NCBI GenBank assembly: GCA_963931925.1
Contig: OZ007574.1
Span: forward strand, 31,089,764-31,153,763
DNA from: Onchidella celtica
Taxonomy: Eukaryota > Mollusca > Gastropoda > Systellommatophora > Onchidiidae
Reading direction: 5' to 3'
Length of the DNA stretch: 64,000 nt
The notes beneath the pieces were generated by a model that saw nothing but the letters and a program-made list of their open reading frames with translations, was not told the DNA's origin and made no database searches. The position numbers and the translations under genes were made by a program. Below are positions 35,877 to 47,499 of this stretch, one piece after another. Position 1 is the stretch's first letter, and each line of letters begins with the position of its first letter.

Positions 35877-35942
35877 TCGTCCTTATCCGAGAAGACTAGG
35901 TGCTCGATCCTACCTACCATAGGATCAGGTACAGGAAAATAT
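35877..35942 (-). mobile_element. SINE family A fragment
   Basis: Reverse complement of the SINE body at 0.59-0.69 kb: CCTGATCCTATGGTAG, AGGATCGAGCACCTAGTCTT and CTCGGATAAGGACGAAAT. It abuts the (CAA)n tail of the LINE fragment that follows. Confidence 0.75.
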
Positions 35943-35943
35943 G

Positions 35944-36135
35944 AGTTGTTGTTGTTGTTGTCTCCCTTAACCCCTTGCGGTGTCGTCGGGGCGCCGCCTT
36001 GATGCACTGTACACCTCCCTCCTCCATTTCTCTCTGTCGTGGGTGAGGGCCTGGGTCTCTGCAAAGGGCTTGCCTGTCCACTCTGAGATGTTATCCGCCC
36101 ATTTTTTCTTCTGTCTGCCTCTCTTTCCTAAAATT
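35944..36135 (-). pseudogene. LINE 3'-terminal fragment with (CAA)n tail
   Basis: Minus-strand reading gives WADNISEWTGKPFAETQALT, then HDREKWRREV and a stop, followed by an A-rich (CAA)n tail at 35,944-35,959. The xxWTGxxxxExxxxxxDRxxWR pattern is the usual end of RTE-like LINE polymerases. Strongly 5'-truncated. Confidence 0.8.
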
Positions 36136-36139
36136 CCAA

Positions 36140-37735
36140 GATGTCTGCACCGACTGGGATTAACGTTTTATTCACGTAATGAGAGGCGAGATTGGAGTTT
36201 CGTTTCTCACAGTGAGAATTTGGTTTTGAATAAATACGAAATTCTGAGGGAAGGGGAAAAAAAACACCATTGCGCACAAGTTTACCTTTATTCTCTCACT
36301 GCTCTCACTCGTCATGTTATTCACAGATGATTCACAGTCTCGTTCCTCACCTTGACATTTCAACCATTTCCGACTTGCGTTACAGCCATTTTTGTACATA
36401 CACTGTATAATTTATATAGCCTCCAATAGCTTTTGCAAAGATGATAGGAAATTTTTTGCCATTGGCGTTTCAACGAATATATTATACGTTGGGTGGGGGG
36501 AGTGCATGATCCGATGTAATACTAGGGCATGCTGCATAAGGGCGTCTGTCAGTAGGTTTTTCATCATGCAAAACTGGGAGAAAATGGCCGAATTTGTTGT
36601 TGGCGGTTGTCTTTATTTGAGTAGGTAATTAGAGAGATATTGTGTTACTTTGATTAAACCGCTATTCAGTACATGTATACTCTACGAACTGGAAATCAAA
36701 TCTCTTACTAAAGGTGTGCTAAGAAAACTAACGTCATAGTACGTGGGACCTTTACATAGTGGAGGTGGGAGAAGGCAATGCCTTGATACACATGGTTAGT
36801 ACATTAAGTGCCTGGCTCAAAAGATAATTTGTTCACCTGAAAGGCCTGACTTGGGGACAAAAGGTTAACACGTGTATTAAACGGCATGTAAAGGCAGAAA
36901 GTTCTTGGTTATGGGCCTTCTATTTAACAATCGAACTTACTGGATCTCATTACAAATACTTTATCCAAATATCATAGGGGCAACTTACAATTTATCCATC
37001 ATTATTGTTGTTATTGCGTCCTAAAGTAAACACGATACACGTGTTCACAAGGACCCGATTGACCCCAGCGCCGATGTCATCGGCAACGCCGATGTTATCG
37101 GCAACATACCAACGATCGGCTGACTGGCCATTGGATATCCCACTGGATACGTGGACGAGTTCACTCAACGCGGGACGAGGGCTAACACTGATCTGCTCGC
37201 ATCCCCACGTCTCAGTAATCTTTGCATTCCTTTATTATAGGGAGCAAGAAAGAGAGTCACGTTGCGAAGACAAAACCAACGGGTGTAATAATAGCACAGG
37301 ACGAGAAGGAGACGGACAGAACACAAATGGAGGATTCAGAGAACAGGAAATAGGCCAGAACCAAGGAGCTTACACTATCCTTGGCCAGAACAAAACAATG
37401 CACAGGTCAGGCTTGACAGTGAAATGGTGGGTATGTCGCTGCCTGACATGACAAAGCCATAGCAAGAGCAAGAACAGTAGGCCTACTAAGCTCACCAAAA
37501 AAAAACAACAACAACTTACATGTACTATCGACCTCTTCAGTGGAAGACTAAGAAGACCGAGACCGGCAGAGGGACACGGTAAGCGGCAGCTTATGGGATG
37601 AACCAGACCAAGCCTAGCATGGACGCCAAACTGGTGGATCATCGCCTAATTATTGTGCACCACACTAAAATACTACTCACAGCCGTACCGCACGGTGTGG
37701 GCAATCAGTAATCATAATAATTAAGCGGTGATCCA
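36140..37735. other. Intergenic, no gene seen
   Basis: GCCGATGTCATCGGC and GCCGATGTTATCGGC are two adjacent palindromes at 37,071-37,102. A frame at 37,005-37,451 has no family signature. Confidence 0.4.
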
Positions 37736-37739
37736 TCAA

Positions 37740-37985
37740 TTTGGGGCCTCCACCAACCTTGGTCTGATTCACCCCCAAGGCTGGTGTAGGTGCCAGACTG
37801 GTGGCTCGCCGCCCATAAATTTTGCTCCACACTAGCACAACAGGCACCACCTACACAACGACCCAGCGGAATGCAGCGGACAGTGCCTTTTTTTCTGTTG
37901 CGAAGCAAATTTATTGTTTGTATGAGCGGCAAAACACCGATTTGGCTCCTGCACCAGCCTTGGTCTGTTCTACCCCTAACGGAGG
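37740..37985. repeat. Dispersed repeat of the 8.3-kb MITE family
   Basis: GGCTGGTGTAGGTGCCAGAC, GCCGCCCA(T)AAATTTTGCT and CACAA(C/T)AGGCAC match 8,345-8,430. CACCA(A/G)CCTTGGTCTG occurs at both ends of this stretch. Confidence 0.6.
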
Positions 37986-37989
37986 TACT

Positions 37990-38810
37990 CAGCGTTGCCC
38001 GGAATAAACCTGCTCCTCCTCCTCCCCTTCCCATCTCTTCCCCTCCAATTTTCTCTCTCGTCCTTTCCCACTCCTCTCCCCTCCCGGACATCTTGTCCCT
38101 CACAACGCCCTTTTTATTTTCTCCGCTCTAGTTAGTAACGTACCGCGGAGGCCACACGAACAGACATAGATCTACGTGTTTAAATTTGAACGTCACTATG
38201 AACACATGGGATTCATCCATTCATATGACGAGCACTTCAAAATAGGAAAGTTGTAAATGAAGATTTTCCCCCCAAATTTGTGCGCCTTGCGTGAAAATAG
38301 ACAAAGCTGAAAATGTGGGAAAGCGGTATTCTTAAATAGTGCCATTCAGCTGCGATGCTCGACAGAAACTCGGGCATTTGCTGCCTAGCTATGAAGTGCA
38401 TGGCATGATCACGTGAAGGGCTGTTGCTAGGGGGGCGTGGTATCTTACATTATAAGCCATTGTTCAACAATGAACACGAGTCAATATTCTCACTATTTGG
38501 TTTTGTAACTAGACTACATGCCCCTGACAACATTCTCACTGTGAATGTAGCCATGATGGGCATGTATGTAGAAGCAATCGATTTCACTTACATGTATTAT
38601 GTATATAATATAATATACATGTATATATAATTAATGTTCTGATGCGTGTAATAACACGTCTTGATTACCACTACAATGAACTGAAGCTGGCGTGCTAGTT
38701 AATACCCGCTTGCACCAACGCTGAACACAGAGACATTATTGATTATTGTCTTGTCAACCCCGACAGTCTCAGGCAAATTAACATGACTGTTAGCTTCTTT
38801 GTTCTTGCTC
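37990..38810. other. Intergenic, no gene seen
   Basis: Pyrimidine-rich at 38,005-38,130, otherwise featureless. Confidence 0.4.
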
Positions 38811-38814
38811 TTGT

Positions 38815-39395
38815 AAGGCACTGCCCGTCCACTGCAGGCTTTCGCCCTCCGGCATTGATTTTCATTCCTCTCTGTTTTCCGTCCGTCTTGTCCCTGCCCT
38901 TTCCATCTGTCTGCACGATATCATCTCTCTTTCCTCTCTAGGGGCGTCCTCTTGTCCTCTTTCCTTGTCTAGGCCTCCATTCAGTGCAAAGCCTTGTCCA
39001 TCTGTTATCCTCCATTCTTCCGATATGGCCAGCACACTTCCTTTGTTACCGTAGTGTAAATTTGTCAGTGTCTGTGACCTGGCCTTGTTTCTGAACACCA
39101 GTGGGAAGGATTTTATCGTTAAGCTTTATTTTGAGAATCTTTATTTCCATTGCTCTTTGCGTGGTTCTGAATTGTGTAATCTGCAGCTTAGTTAATGTCC
39201 AAGCTCCGCAGCCATATTATATGCAGCTGTTGGGAAGATGCGCTGATTGAAGATTTATAATTATTTTGACAGATAATTGTAGTTTTTATCCTTGAATATT
39301 TCTTTGTTTTTACCAAAAACAGCTACCTGTAGCTCTTATTCGGGCTTTAATTTCTTCTTCCCATTTTTTGTTTTTGGGCTTACTGTGCGAGCGTT
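38815..39395 (-). pseudogene. LINE polymerase C-terminal fragment, decayed
   Basis: The minus strand reads TLTKLQITQFRTTQRAMEIK, ILKIKLNDKI, CAGHIGRMEDNRWTRLCTEW-RP and RTRGRP, with several stops and shifts. This is the AETWTLTK...QRAMER...GHIARxxDxRW...RGRP block downstream of the RT palm in RTE-like LINEs. Confidence 0.8.
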
Positions 39396-39399
39396 TGTG

Positions 39400-40005
39400 T
39401 GTGCGTGCGGACGAGTATTAGGATGGTTTCAACTTATGGGGACACACGTTGGCCATCCCTACTAGCAAAATGTTGTGTAACCGACAAAAAATACTCTTAC
39501 TTATCTACACACAAGTACACCTATAGATCTAATATAAGTGACCATTTACTTCCTGATTTTGTTTCCTTCTGTTGGCTTAATTATGTACGTATTTATTTAT
39601 CTGTTTAATCATGACTGATCAATGAGTCATGCATAGAATGAATACACTCCAAATAGCATCTCAGTCTGAGCTCCTCCCCCCCCCCCCCCCCAAAAAAAAA
39701 ACCAACAACAACAAACAACAACAACAACAGAAAAAAAAAAAGCAGTAAAGGCATTATTTCTTCAATAACTAATAAAGCACGAACGTTTTCAAATCCCAAT
39801 AGATATGCCGTACGATTGGGATTTCATTTCACGTTGTATCTTACTGTAACGGAGCTAGAGGCGAAGATATCAGAGGGTGAACGTGTAATCACCTAAAACT
39901 TGGCGACTACACAATCAAGAATTTTGAAACTTTGTGCACTGTCTCATTTTTTGACGATAACTTACGTGGACACATTTTTCTTTTCTGTTGTTCTTTTTGG
40001 GCTCA
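39400..40005. other. Intergenic, poly-C/poly-A and (CAA)n run
   Basis: C15-A10 with (CAA)n at about 39,677-39,730. No gene. Confidence 0.5.
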
Positions 40006-40009
40006 GATT

Positions 40010-40385
40010 AAAATGCGATTTGCGATATATTCATTTTGTGCATGACTCAGTGATTAGAGATCACTAAATAGGACTGGTATATTTATATAATTAAAAGAAA
40101 TTGGAAAAGCCAAAAAAAAAATAATTTTTTTTTAAAAAAGGTATCTATTATAGGTAAGTTCGCACATAAATACATGACGGAGTTCAAAGTGGTTAGTTCG
40201 ATCAATAAATAAATAAGTATGATTTTCAAAGTATGTGTATATATCCAGATAACGGTCAAGTAAATAAATACACAGCTGTCTATAAGGACTATCCTGGGGA
40301 TCTGACCCAATTAAAGTCTTTTATATCCCAGAATTGTCAGTTGCCGAATTGTGTGTTGTTGGCTGTGTTCTCGAACCACTTTGGT
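40010..40385 (-). mobile_element. SINE-like dispersed repeat (family B), copy 2
   Basis: Second copy of 30,690-30,970. Its B-box-like site, GGTCAGATCCC on the minus strand, has two mismatches, and the middle is expanded by A/T runs. Confidence 0.5.
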
Positions 40386-40389
40386 CTTT

Positions 40390-40990
40390 TCATTATCAGC
40401 TGACAGGTTTTACAGTTCAGTTTAAGCTAAAATAAAAAAAAAAAAGCTGAGTGGATCCACCATATACAAAATATTATAATGTGCGTGGAATATGGCTATA
40501 AAGTAAATAAATAATAGAGGTATAATGTATAAAAAATCTCAACATATACTAAGTCAAGTAAGAAAAAAAAAACGATACAAAAAACCTATTATTACCACTC
40601 AGCCAGATGCAGCAGGATATGATCAATTATTAAACCAGATGGTGGTAGCATATTACCAGCAGTAGAATAATAACAGCAGTATAAGGATATAGACTAATTG
40701 TACCTTACTTCATGCACTTTGGAATACTAGTTTGCATTTTTCATCTTTTCGTCATTGCCCTTTTTTCAGTTTATTTGCTCTCATTTTATTCTCATCTCAC
40801 TTATTCATTGTCCACACTTTTCAGACATTCATTCATTCTTTGATTATTTATCCTTGATATACCTTAAGATAGTTTTCTCTTATCTGCATTTCTGTCTCAA
40901 ATGTAAATTTAAGGCTAACTGATTTGCCATATTTTACTTTACTGATACACATTTTAGCATCTTATAATATGTTGGTAATGTCATCAATAG
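40390..40990. other. Intergenic, AT-rich, possibly 3' remains of the neighbouring LINE
   Basis: No readable domain; low GC and T-rich. Confidence 0.35.
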
Positions 40991-40999
40991 TATTTTGGT

Positions 41000-43490
41000 T
41001 TCCAATATAGTCTAAGCCCGCACGTAACATTCCAAAAAGTGCAGTTTTCTCATTTATTTCACGTCTTTTCCCAGTTTTACTTAAAGTATACTAAGCCACG
41101 TAAGGCCAATAATCTTTCAATTTGCTGCAATAGAAAAAGAAATGCTCTATAAAATCAGGCGTCTTACAGTGTTCGCATTTATTACTTTCCTTAATTTTCA
41201 TTTTATGTAAGAGAATATTCGTTGGATAAATATTGTGTAGGACTTTAAAATGTAAGAGCCTCAATCTGGTTTCTTTACAAGCTCTAAACCTGGTATCAAA
41301 ATAAGGATATATATGTCAACATTGTATTTTCGTTTCCAGAAACCCGAGCTACAGATCGCGGAGTTTTTGTTATTTATCAATTTCTTTTTAATTTCTTTGT
41401 TCCTTAGTTTAAAAATACCTTTTACATTTTCATCTACCTCATCTTCTGTATACATGCGAAGGAGGTCTGTCTTCCGTTCTGGTTTTTACAAAAATTTCCT
41501 TCCATTCTATTCTAACAGCATTTGTAACTGCCCAATAGTCGAAGTGGATCCCAGGATAATGTCCGACTATCCGAGTAATATCTTGCAGGGTTTTCCAGTT
41601 GCTTTCATTAAACATTTGATACGGATATTTAATTTCCCCTCTGACCCATTTTTCTATCCACAGTGGCTTATTTCTATATTATATCTAATATTATTGTTGT
41701 TGAACAGCGGTTGTCGGCCTAAATTTCTTGGAAAAATACCATTTTGTTCTTCCTTATCCCTTTTTTTCTAAATCTAACGAAGTTTTAATTACATTCTGCA
41801 ACTGCCAAAAAAACCCGAGTTTATTGTACCCACTGGTTTAACTTAGATATTAGATGCCTCGACCGTAGCGTTAAAGTGTATCCACAGTTTTTCATATTAC
41901 CTCCCTTTTCTACCCAAGTTATTCCTTCCTCTCTTTCCTCCCTTTGTCTATTACTTCCCACCCGCATTCCCACTGATTTCTTTGTATTAAGCTTTAGCCT
42001 TGAAATAATTATGTGTAAACTGTTCAATTATTTTCAATGCGTTATATAGATCAGTTTTATCTTTACCAGAAGAGTCATATCTGCGAGTTGCCAAAGTTTA
42101 AGGTTATCTGTTACATCTCCTTCACTCATAATTCCTTTTACCTTTTCATTATTCCTAAGTTTTATGCCAGCATTTCTACAACTAAGATAAAAAGCAGAGG
42201 ACTAACACTGCATCCATGTCGCACTCCTCGCTCTACCTTAAACCATTTAGAGAACCACCCTCCATTCTTTATTGAACTCTACGTGTTTATAAACATCGTT
42301 TGGATATAATGGATGGAATTTTGGACCAAAGTTAAATCTTTCAAGGGCTACCAAATAATATCCCATTCTTGACCTGTTTTATTGTATTGCATGTTCCTCT
42401 GGCCTTTTCCAGATTTAAAAAGAACTTGGTACTTTTTTCTTCATCCTCAATCCATTTGGCTCTGGATCTGATTATAGTTCCTTTAGTTTTTGCTAATTGT
42501 TCAATTTCTGCTTGCTTTTTCATAGTTTCATATTTCTCCTGCAGATTTTTATCATCAGGGAATTGTCACTTTGCAATACATTTTGACATCTCATTTACCT
42601 CGTCTAAGCACATTCTAAGCGAATTGTTGCTTTAAGCAGTTCCCATTTTATTCGGTTATCCAAATCATTATGTTCCTCATCTGCTATAAAATTTGATATT
42701 ACACTCATATGATTTACAAAACTGACATTATTGATTTATATTTTGTGAGGCGTTGAACTGCCATCTGGAGGGGCCTCTCGGGAAATTATATTCTAGAAAT
42801 TCTGTGGTAACTGCACGACGGTCTGTAGACGAAAAGCGTTTTATTTCAACCATACTATTTCTTTTTCTTTTTTACATGTGGTGCACCCGAAAGTATATCA
42901 AGATCACTGTTTAACACCGTATTGAAATCTCCACATACTATCATATTATTGTATCCGATCCCACTGATAATATCACCCAGCTGTTCTATAAAGCCTTCTC
43001 GTTCCTGCGGTTTTGCTGGACCGAAACAGTTTAAAGGTAGGTTTCCATGTGTACGTAATGCGTAATGCGCAATGCGTGATGCGTGATGCGTAAACAACGT
43101 TTACATGGAAATTTAACTAAAGTGTATCCATGTGTGCGTGATGCGTTGTGCGTATTCGAACATACACGCACACATGGAAAAGGGCAATACGTATTACGCA
43201 TCACGCATTGCGCATTACGTACACATGGAAACCTAGCTTAATACTTTGCTTTGTGCGTATAGTTTGTTTTGCCTTTCAAATTCAATTCCGATGCACCGTG
43301 TATAATATGACAGAAACTTCAACTTATCAATACGAAACTTCTTATTTACTAGAATTATCTGCCCTTTACTCTAATCGGTACTTGGATAAAAATAGAACTC
43401 CCCATTCCATTCTCTCATCCATTCAGTCGCTTTTGCTTCCGTATTACATTTCTTGGAATATACACACAATATCATTCTGAAGAAATTTTT
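41000..43490 (-). pseudogene. L1/Tx1-like LINE, decayed, endonuclease to zf-RVT
   Basis: Read on the minus strand from 43,490 downwards. The endonuclease region (43,490-42,870) has NDIVCI(F)QE, EWMREWNGEFYFYPSTD, CIGIEFERQNKLYA, NCFGPAKPQEREGF and VCGDFNTVLNSDLD. A linker (42,523-42,341) reads RSRAKWIEDEEKSTKFFLNL-EK. RT remains (42,240-41,830) include ERGVRHGCSVSPLLFILVVE and LADMTLL in place of the YADD catalytic box, then LKLNTKKSVGM. A terminal zf-RVT-like block (41,260-41,100) has VLHNIYPTNILLHKM and KCEHCKTPDFIEHFFFYC. Frameshifts and stops are frequent. The motif set is that of the L1/Tx1 lineage. A 211-bp MITE interrupts the endonuclease. Confidence 0.85.
43031..43241. mobile_element. 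TTAA-flanked palindromic MITE (piggyBac-like target)
   Basis: TTAA lies at 43,031-43,034 and 43,238-43,241. Inside, AGGTAGGTTTCCATGTGTAC and GTACACATGGAAACCTAGC are inverted, and the arms continue through repeated GTAATGCG/GTGATGCG heptamers. Removing the element with one TTAA leaves the LINE endonuclease frame continuous. That establishes precise insertion; piggyBac kinship is inferred from the TTAA. Confidence 0.85.
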
Positions 43491-43499
43491 AGAAACTAG

Positions 43500-44285
43500 T
43501 CTGCGTTTGAGGCTGAGGAAGACAACCTTCATAAACAATGTCTATAACGGAGGTAGGCCGAGAGAGAGAGAAAGAGACAGAGAGAGAGAGAAGGAGAGCG
43601 AGGTAAGTGTAATATATGACAGCCGAGTCCCAAAAGCTCAAGTCCGCAAGCAGGCCAAGTCCGTGATTGAAAGGCACCGGTTATAAGGCGTGTTGGCTAC
43701 GTCTCTCTATCAGCCTGCTCAAACCAGACAATGTTTACGATTTTTTCAGCTCTCTGTTTTACTCCCACCCCAACCCCAACCGCACCCCTCTCACTCTCAC
43801 TACCCTCATCACCCTCCCTATCTGTTCGTTTTTTTCTGGCCCTTTTTCGTCTTATCTTCTGCCCTCTCTGAGCTGGAAGAAGCGCGTCCTTCTGTCGATC
43901 GCGGTCTCTTTGCTCGAAAGAGGTCCAGCGGGGTTTAGTTTCTTGTGAGCACGGTTTTTGCTCTTTCGATAGCCCACTTTTTCTTGGTCAGGCCTGACCT
44001 GTGTATTGATTTCTTTTGGTCTATTTTTGTCCTCTTCCCTTTGTGTTTTGTCCACCTCCAGCTGATCCTGTGCTCTTGTATCTATTGTTTTTGTCTTGGC
44101 CACCTCTTTCCCTTGCTCCCTGTAGGCCTAGTACAGGAATGCCAGAAAGTGTGTCCATACTTTAGCTGTTTTGGGAAGTGGGGATGCGGGAAGGTCAATA
44201 TTTATAAAAAAAACCTCCCCCCCGGTCTTGGAGCTAGTTAATGCCCTCTTGTCATCCCGGTAGTTTTCGTCTTTAATATCCGATC
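43500..44285. other. Intergenic, GA run at 43,560-43,600
   Basis: Pyrimidine-rich plus strand downstream; frames on both strands are unremarkable. Confidence 0.4.
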
Positions 44286-44288
44286 TGC

Positions 44289-44423
44289 GGCCGAATGCAT
44301 AATCAATGCGTAAACTAAAGTAAATACGTTAACTGGTGTTAACGCAAGAAATGAATACAATTTCTCGTGTTGACACCAGTTAACGTATTTACTTTAGTTC
44401 ACGCATTGATTATGCATACGGCC
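44289..44423. mobile_element. Perfect foldback (hairpin) element, 135 bp
   Basis: The left arm runs GGCCGAATGCATAATCAATG, CGTAAACTAAAGTAAATACG, TTAACTGGTGT; the right arm is its inverse ending GCATTGATTATGCATACGGC-C. Only a few mismatches occur over ~55 bp per arm, and the short centre (AAGAAAT...ATTTCT) is itself inverted. Probably a small foldback MITE; TSD not resolved. Confidence 0.85.
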
Positions 44424-44429
44424 ACTGGT

Positions 44430-45449
44430 GGCCACCCCTAGCTTCTTTAGCGTGCACTCTATCTCACTACTGAAGACAGATATGGTCACGTTTCTAATAA
44501 TAAGTTTTGTGGTGGGCCTCTCCCCTCCCCCCCGACACTGTAAAGGGTTTTTCAAAGAAGTCTAGAATGGTAACTGACGGCCCCTCCCAGTTCCATACCC
44601 TCTACAATCAGTTTTCTCCGCGCTTCCTGGGATAGAGGGTATAAATTATATCCTCTATAATCCGGAAATCTTTTGGGCTCTACTGATAAACCCCTCACCT
44701 GTTATGTCTTCGCACGCCCTGCATATCTCAAGGCCACCTACGGGTTTCATGGTGTCCGGGATTATTGCCCGGTCTTGAGCAAAACAAGCCGGTACGACTG
44801 GGGCGGACGCCATGTTTACCTTGCCTCGGGTTGAACCAGAGATGTCTCAGTGTAAAATATCTCTGGGTTGTACACACACACGATTAGAGTACACGTACAA
44901 ATGAAAGAGAAGACTTACCTTCACCTAGTCTTACCAAAAAACTACTATAATCCACACGAAGAAGATTTTACACCACCACGCACTCACAATTCACGGAGAA
45001 TACTAAACTACCACTATGTTTAACACAGAGAAATTCAGCGCGATCGGCCTCGATCGTCATTCACCGGAAGTCGTACGTGCAAACATTCATTTCGAACAAA
45101 AATTATTCTTTAATAATATTTTTTTTTTTAGCCGCAAAAATAGAGACGCATTTTCATCGAGTACAATAAAAAGCATAATCGGAAATTTCGTCCTTGACCT
45201 CTCTTTACATATTGGTGGTCGAAAATCAACGTTATCACATCTGTGTATTTCTACGTGAAATTGTGTAACAGTAAGCCCTATTAGACATTACATCAAATCC
45301 AAATGCCGTTTCAATGTAGCCTACATCTAGATATCCGGGTGGGCTTGGTACGTGGAAAATTTGCAAGATTTATCTTGCGCGGGTCGGCTCGTCTATATAA
45401 TTCACAAAATCTAGACCTTGGAACTCCAAAGGCATTTTTTTTAAAAATC
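44430..45449. other. Intergenic, left flank of the solo LTR
   Basis: No exon is supported. The last ~60 bp (CTAGACCTTGGAACTCCAAA, GGCATTTTTTTT) match the repeat in which the LTR sits. Confidence 0.45.
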
Positions 45450-45454
45450 ACCTG

Positions 45455-46597
45455 TGTCACGAGCCGCATGAGCTCTTTTTTCTGTTAGTCATGGGTTGGT
45501 TTATTTGGGAGAATATGAAACGCGTTTAGCTATTAATCGAGCCACGGATTTCGTGATGAGGGATGTGTGAGTGAAGTTTGTAAACATTAAGTTAACCCTT
45601 TGATTTTGGTGTGCGTGTGAGATTTTCTTGTTTACATAGTAGGATTGTAGAAGTTCGAGCGTAGGTTTTTGAGTTGTGTACATATCCTTTTGAGAAAGCA
45701 GTTAGGGTTAACTGAAAGACAAACTTGTGTTTGTCGTGGCTAGGTCCTCGATCGTCCAATCGGGAGGGGGACCCTTAGTAACCATCGGGGGGTATAAAAG
45801 CTAACACACGTACTAAGATCAGTGAATTCATATTTCGAGCATTTGGGGAAAGGACGAGTCACGGGAGCCTCCTACCTGAGTGGAGATGACAGACAGAAAG
45901 ATTCGCACTGTGAGAGACCTGGACAGTGACGAAGCCTCTGTGCACCAGGCTTAAGTGTGCACATCGCTTACATTGGACTCTCTCACTCGCAAAACATAGC
46001 GAGCGAGGAAATGGTGAGATCCCTCGTATGTGTTCGTGCCAGGAACTGTGACAGTTTTTCCGTCACCCCATTGTGACGAAGAGAAGGACATTGACTTTAC
46101 TTTTACTAGATGTGTAATGAGCTGTTAGATTGTGTTTGAGATTGAACTATGTTCATTTCCCAGCTGTATACTTCTTAGTGTGGAGCAGCATAGATATTTT
46201 GTAAAATGTATTACTGTGAAAATTATTAGTGAGTGCTGCTACGCTTTATGAGTCAGTCAATTATCTGATTAGGTGCTATTACTTGTTTACACCGGTGTCC
46301 TTTAGGAAACGTAGTCCTGGACAGGCGCACTTAAAGAGTGCATAGTACAATACTTTCTTTCTATACCCTATTTTAGATAGACTTGCTGGACTTTCTGTAG
46401 TCGATGACTTTTATGTAATATCTATGATTGTGATTACCGTAAATTATGCAGTCGAATGTTGTATTATGATTATATGGCCCGTCAGGCCTGAACATCAGTA
46501 ATCCTGTGTTGCTTAGTTATTGAGGTATGAATGTTTCGGGTGTGAGTCAACGAGCTGTGTTCACATCTACTATATCCACCAAATCCCACCTCTGACA
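45455..46597 (+). mobile_element. Solo LTR, 1,143 bp, TSD ACCTG
   Basis: ACCTG is duplicated at 45,450-45,454 and 46,598-46,602. The ends are TGTCACGAGC and CCTCTGACA (inverted TGTCA/TGACA). The flanks GGCATTTTTTTT...ACCTG and CAGTAACCAAATTTTGC together reproduce the uninterrupted repeat at 46,840-46,880 (ACCTGCAGGAACCAACTTTT), an internal empty-site control. GGTATAAAAGC at 45,791-45,801 supplies a core promoter. No internal domain or second LTR is adjacent. A related LTR lies at 22,541-23,768. Confidence 0.92.
45793..45800 (+). promoter_or_regulatory. TATA box of the solo LTR
   Basis: TATAAAAG in a GC-rich setting, 339 bp into the LTR, with CCAAT at about 45,757 upstream. Fixes the + orientation. 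Confidence 0.75.
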
Positions 46598-47030
46598 ACC
46601 TGCAGTAACCAAATTTTGCATTTAGGTTTCAAATACCGCAAAAAGTGCGCCAAAGCTCGGATTTTTTAAAATTGGTTTTGTTTTTCACTTTTTTTTTTTG
46701 CGTTTGCTTTGCCTCGTTTAAACTTGACTTTTAGGAGTCCAAAAAATACAAGGCGCTTAGTAACTTGTAGATCTGCCTAATACAGGGTATCCACCGTTAG
46801 AAACACACATGTATCACCAATTCTCGACCTTTGAACGCTGAAGGCTTTTTTAATTGGGCCACCTGCAGGAACCAACTTTTGCATCTAAGTTTCAAAATAT
46901 ATACCGTAGAGGGTGCACTGAAATTGGATTTTTTTTTCAATTTTTATTTTCAATGTTTTTGCGCTTTTGCTTTGTGTCATTTTAGGTTGTATATCATAAG
47001 TCCAAATTATACAAAGGCAGTGAATAAGAT
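46598..47030 (+). repeat. Host repeat of the LTR, 263-bp diverged tandem unit x ~2
   Basis: ACCTGCAG(T/G)AACCAA(A/C)TTTTGCAT starts units at 46,598 and 46,861, and (G/A)TCCAAA(A/T)... with TACAA follow at matching offsets. A left piece is stranded on the far side of the LTR. Confidence 0.7.
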
Positions 47031-47204
47031 TTAGAGCTACCTACCTAGTAAGTCAATATAGGTGAGCAGAAGCTCGGGGGGAGGCAGAGCACTAGGATAA
47101 CAGTTCAAGAGAAAATAAGTATCAGGCGGACGAAGGTTGTAGTGCCTAGTTAGTGCTCGGGAAAGCAAAGCGGGAGTGAAAGACGGAAGAAAGAAAAATG
47201 ATCA

Positions 47205-47275
47205 AGATGGGACTAGAACCCGCGACCTCTGCTACGGAAAGGTAGGTTATCCACCATTAGAACCGCACAACCATG
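47205..47275 (-). repeat. tRNA-like segment (SINE head or tRNA relic)
   Basis: On the minus strand, GGTTGTGCGGTTCTAATGG, a possible anticodon arm CCTTTCCGTAGCAGAGG and GCGGGTTCTAGTCCC give A-box-like and B-box-like blocks at tRNA spacing. No full cloverleaf could be drawn, so I do not call a functional tRNA. Confidence 0.4.
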
Positions 47276-47499
47276 TCAGTTCTATAGCGGTTTTTAAAGC
47301 TGGAACAGAAAATGCATCAAACCCGTATCTTACCCTTCACATAGAAAAACTGGTATCTCCTAAAGGTTGTAACGTTCAAGTCGAAAGGTGGGGCACATGG
47401 TTATCTGCTTGGCGGTCAGCAGTCAAGTGACCAGCTGCGGAAGCTGTAGCGTAGCGTGGGTTTCCAGCGACCGGGGCGAAGGCAAGCATTGCGCCCATC

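Noticed and set aside
37005-37451. 148-codon plus frame
   Set aside because: No family signature, and the first half reads through palindromic repeats.
47205-47275. Functional tRNA gene
   Set aside because: A- and B-box-like blocks exist, but no consistent cloverleaf could be drawn; kept only as a tRNA-like repeat.
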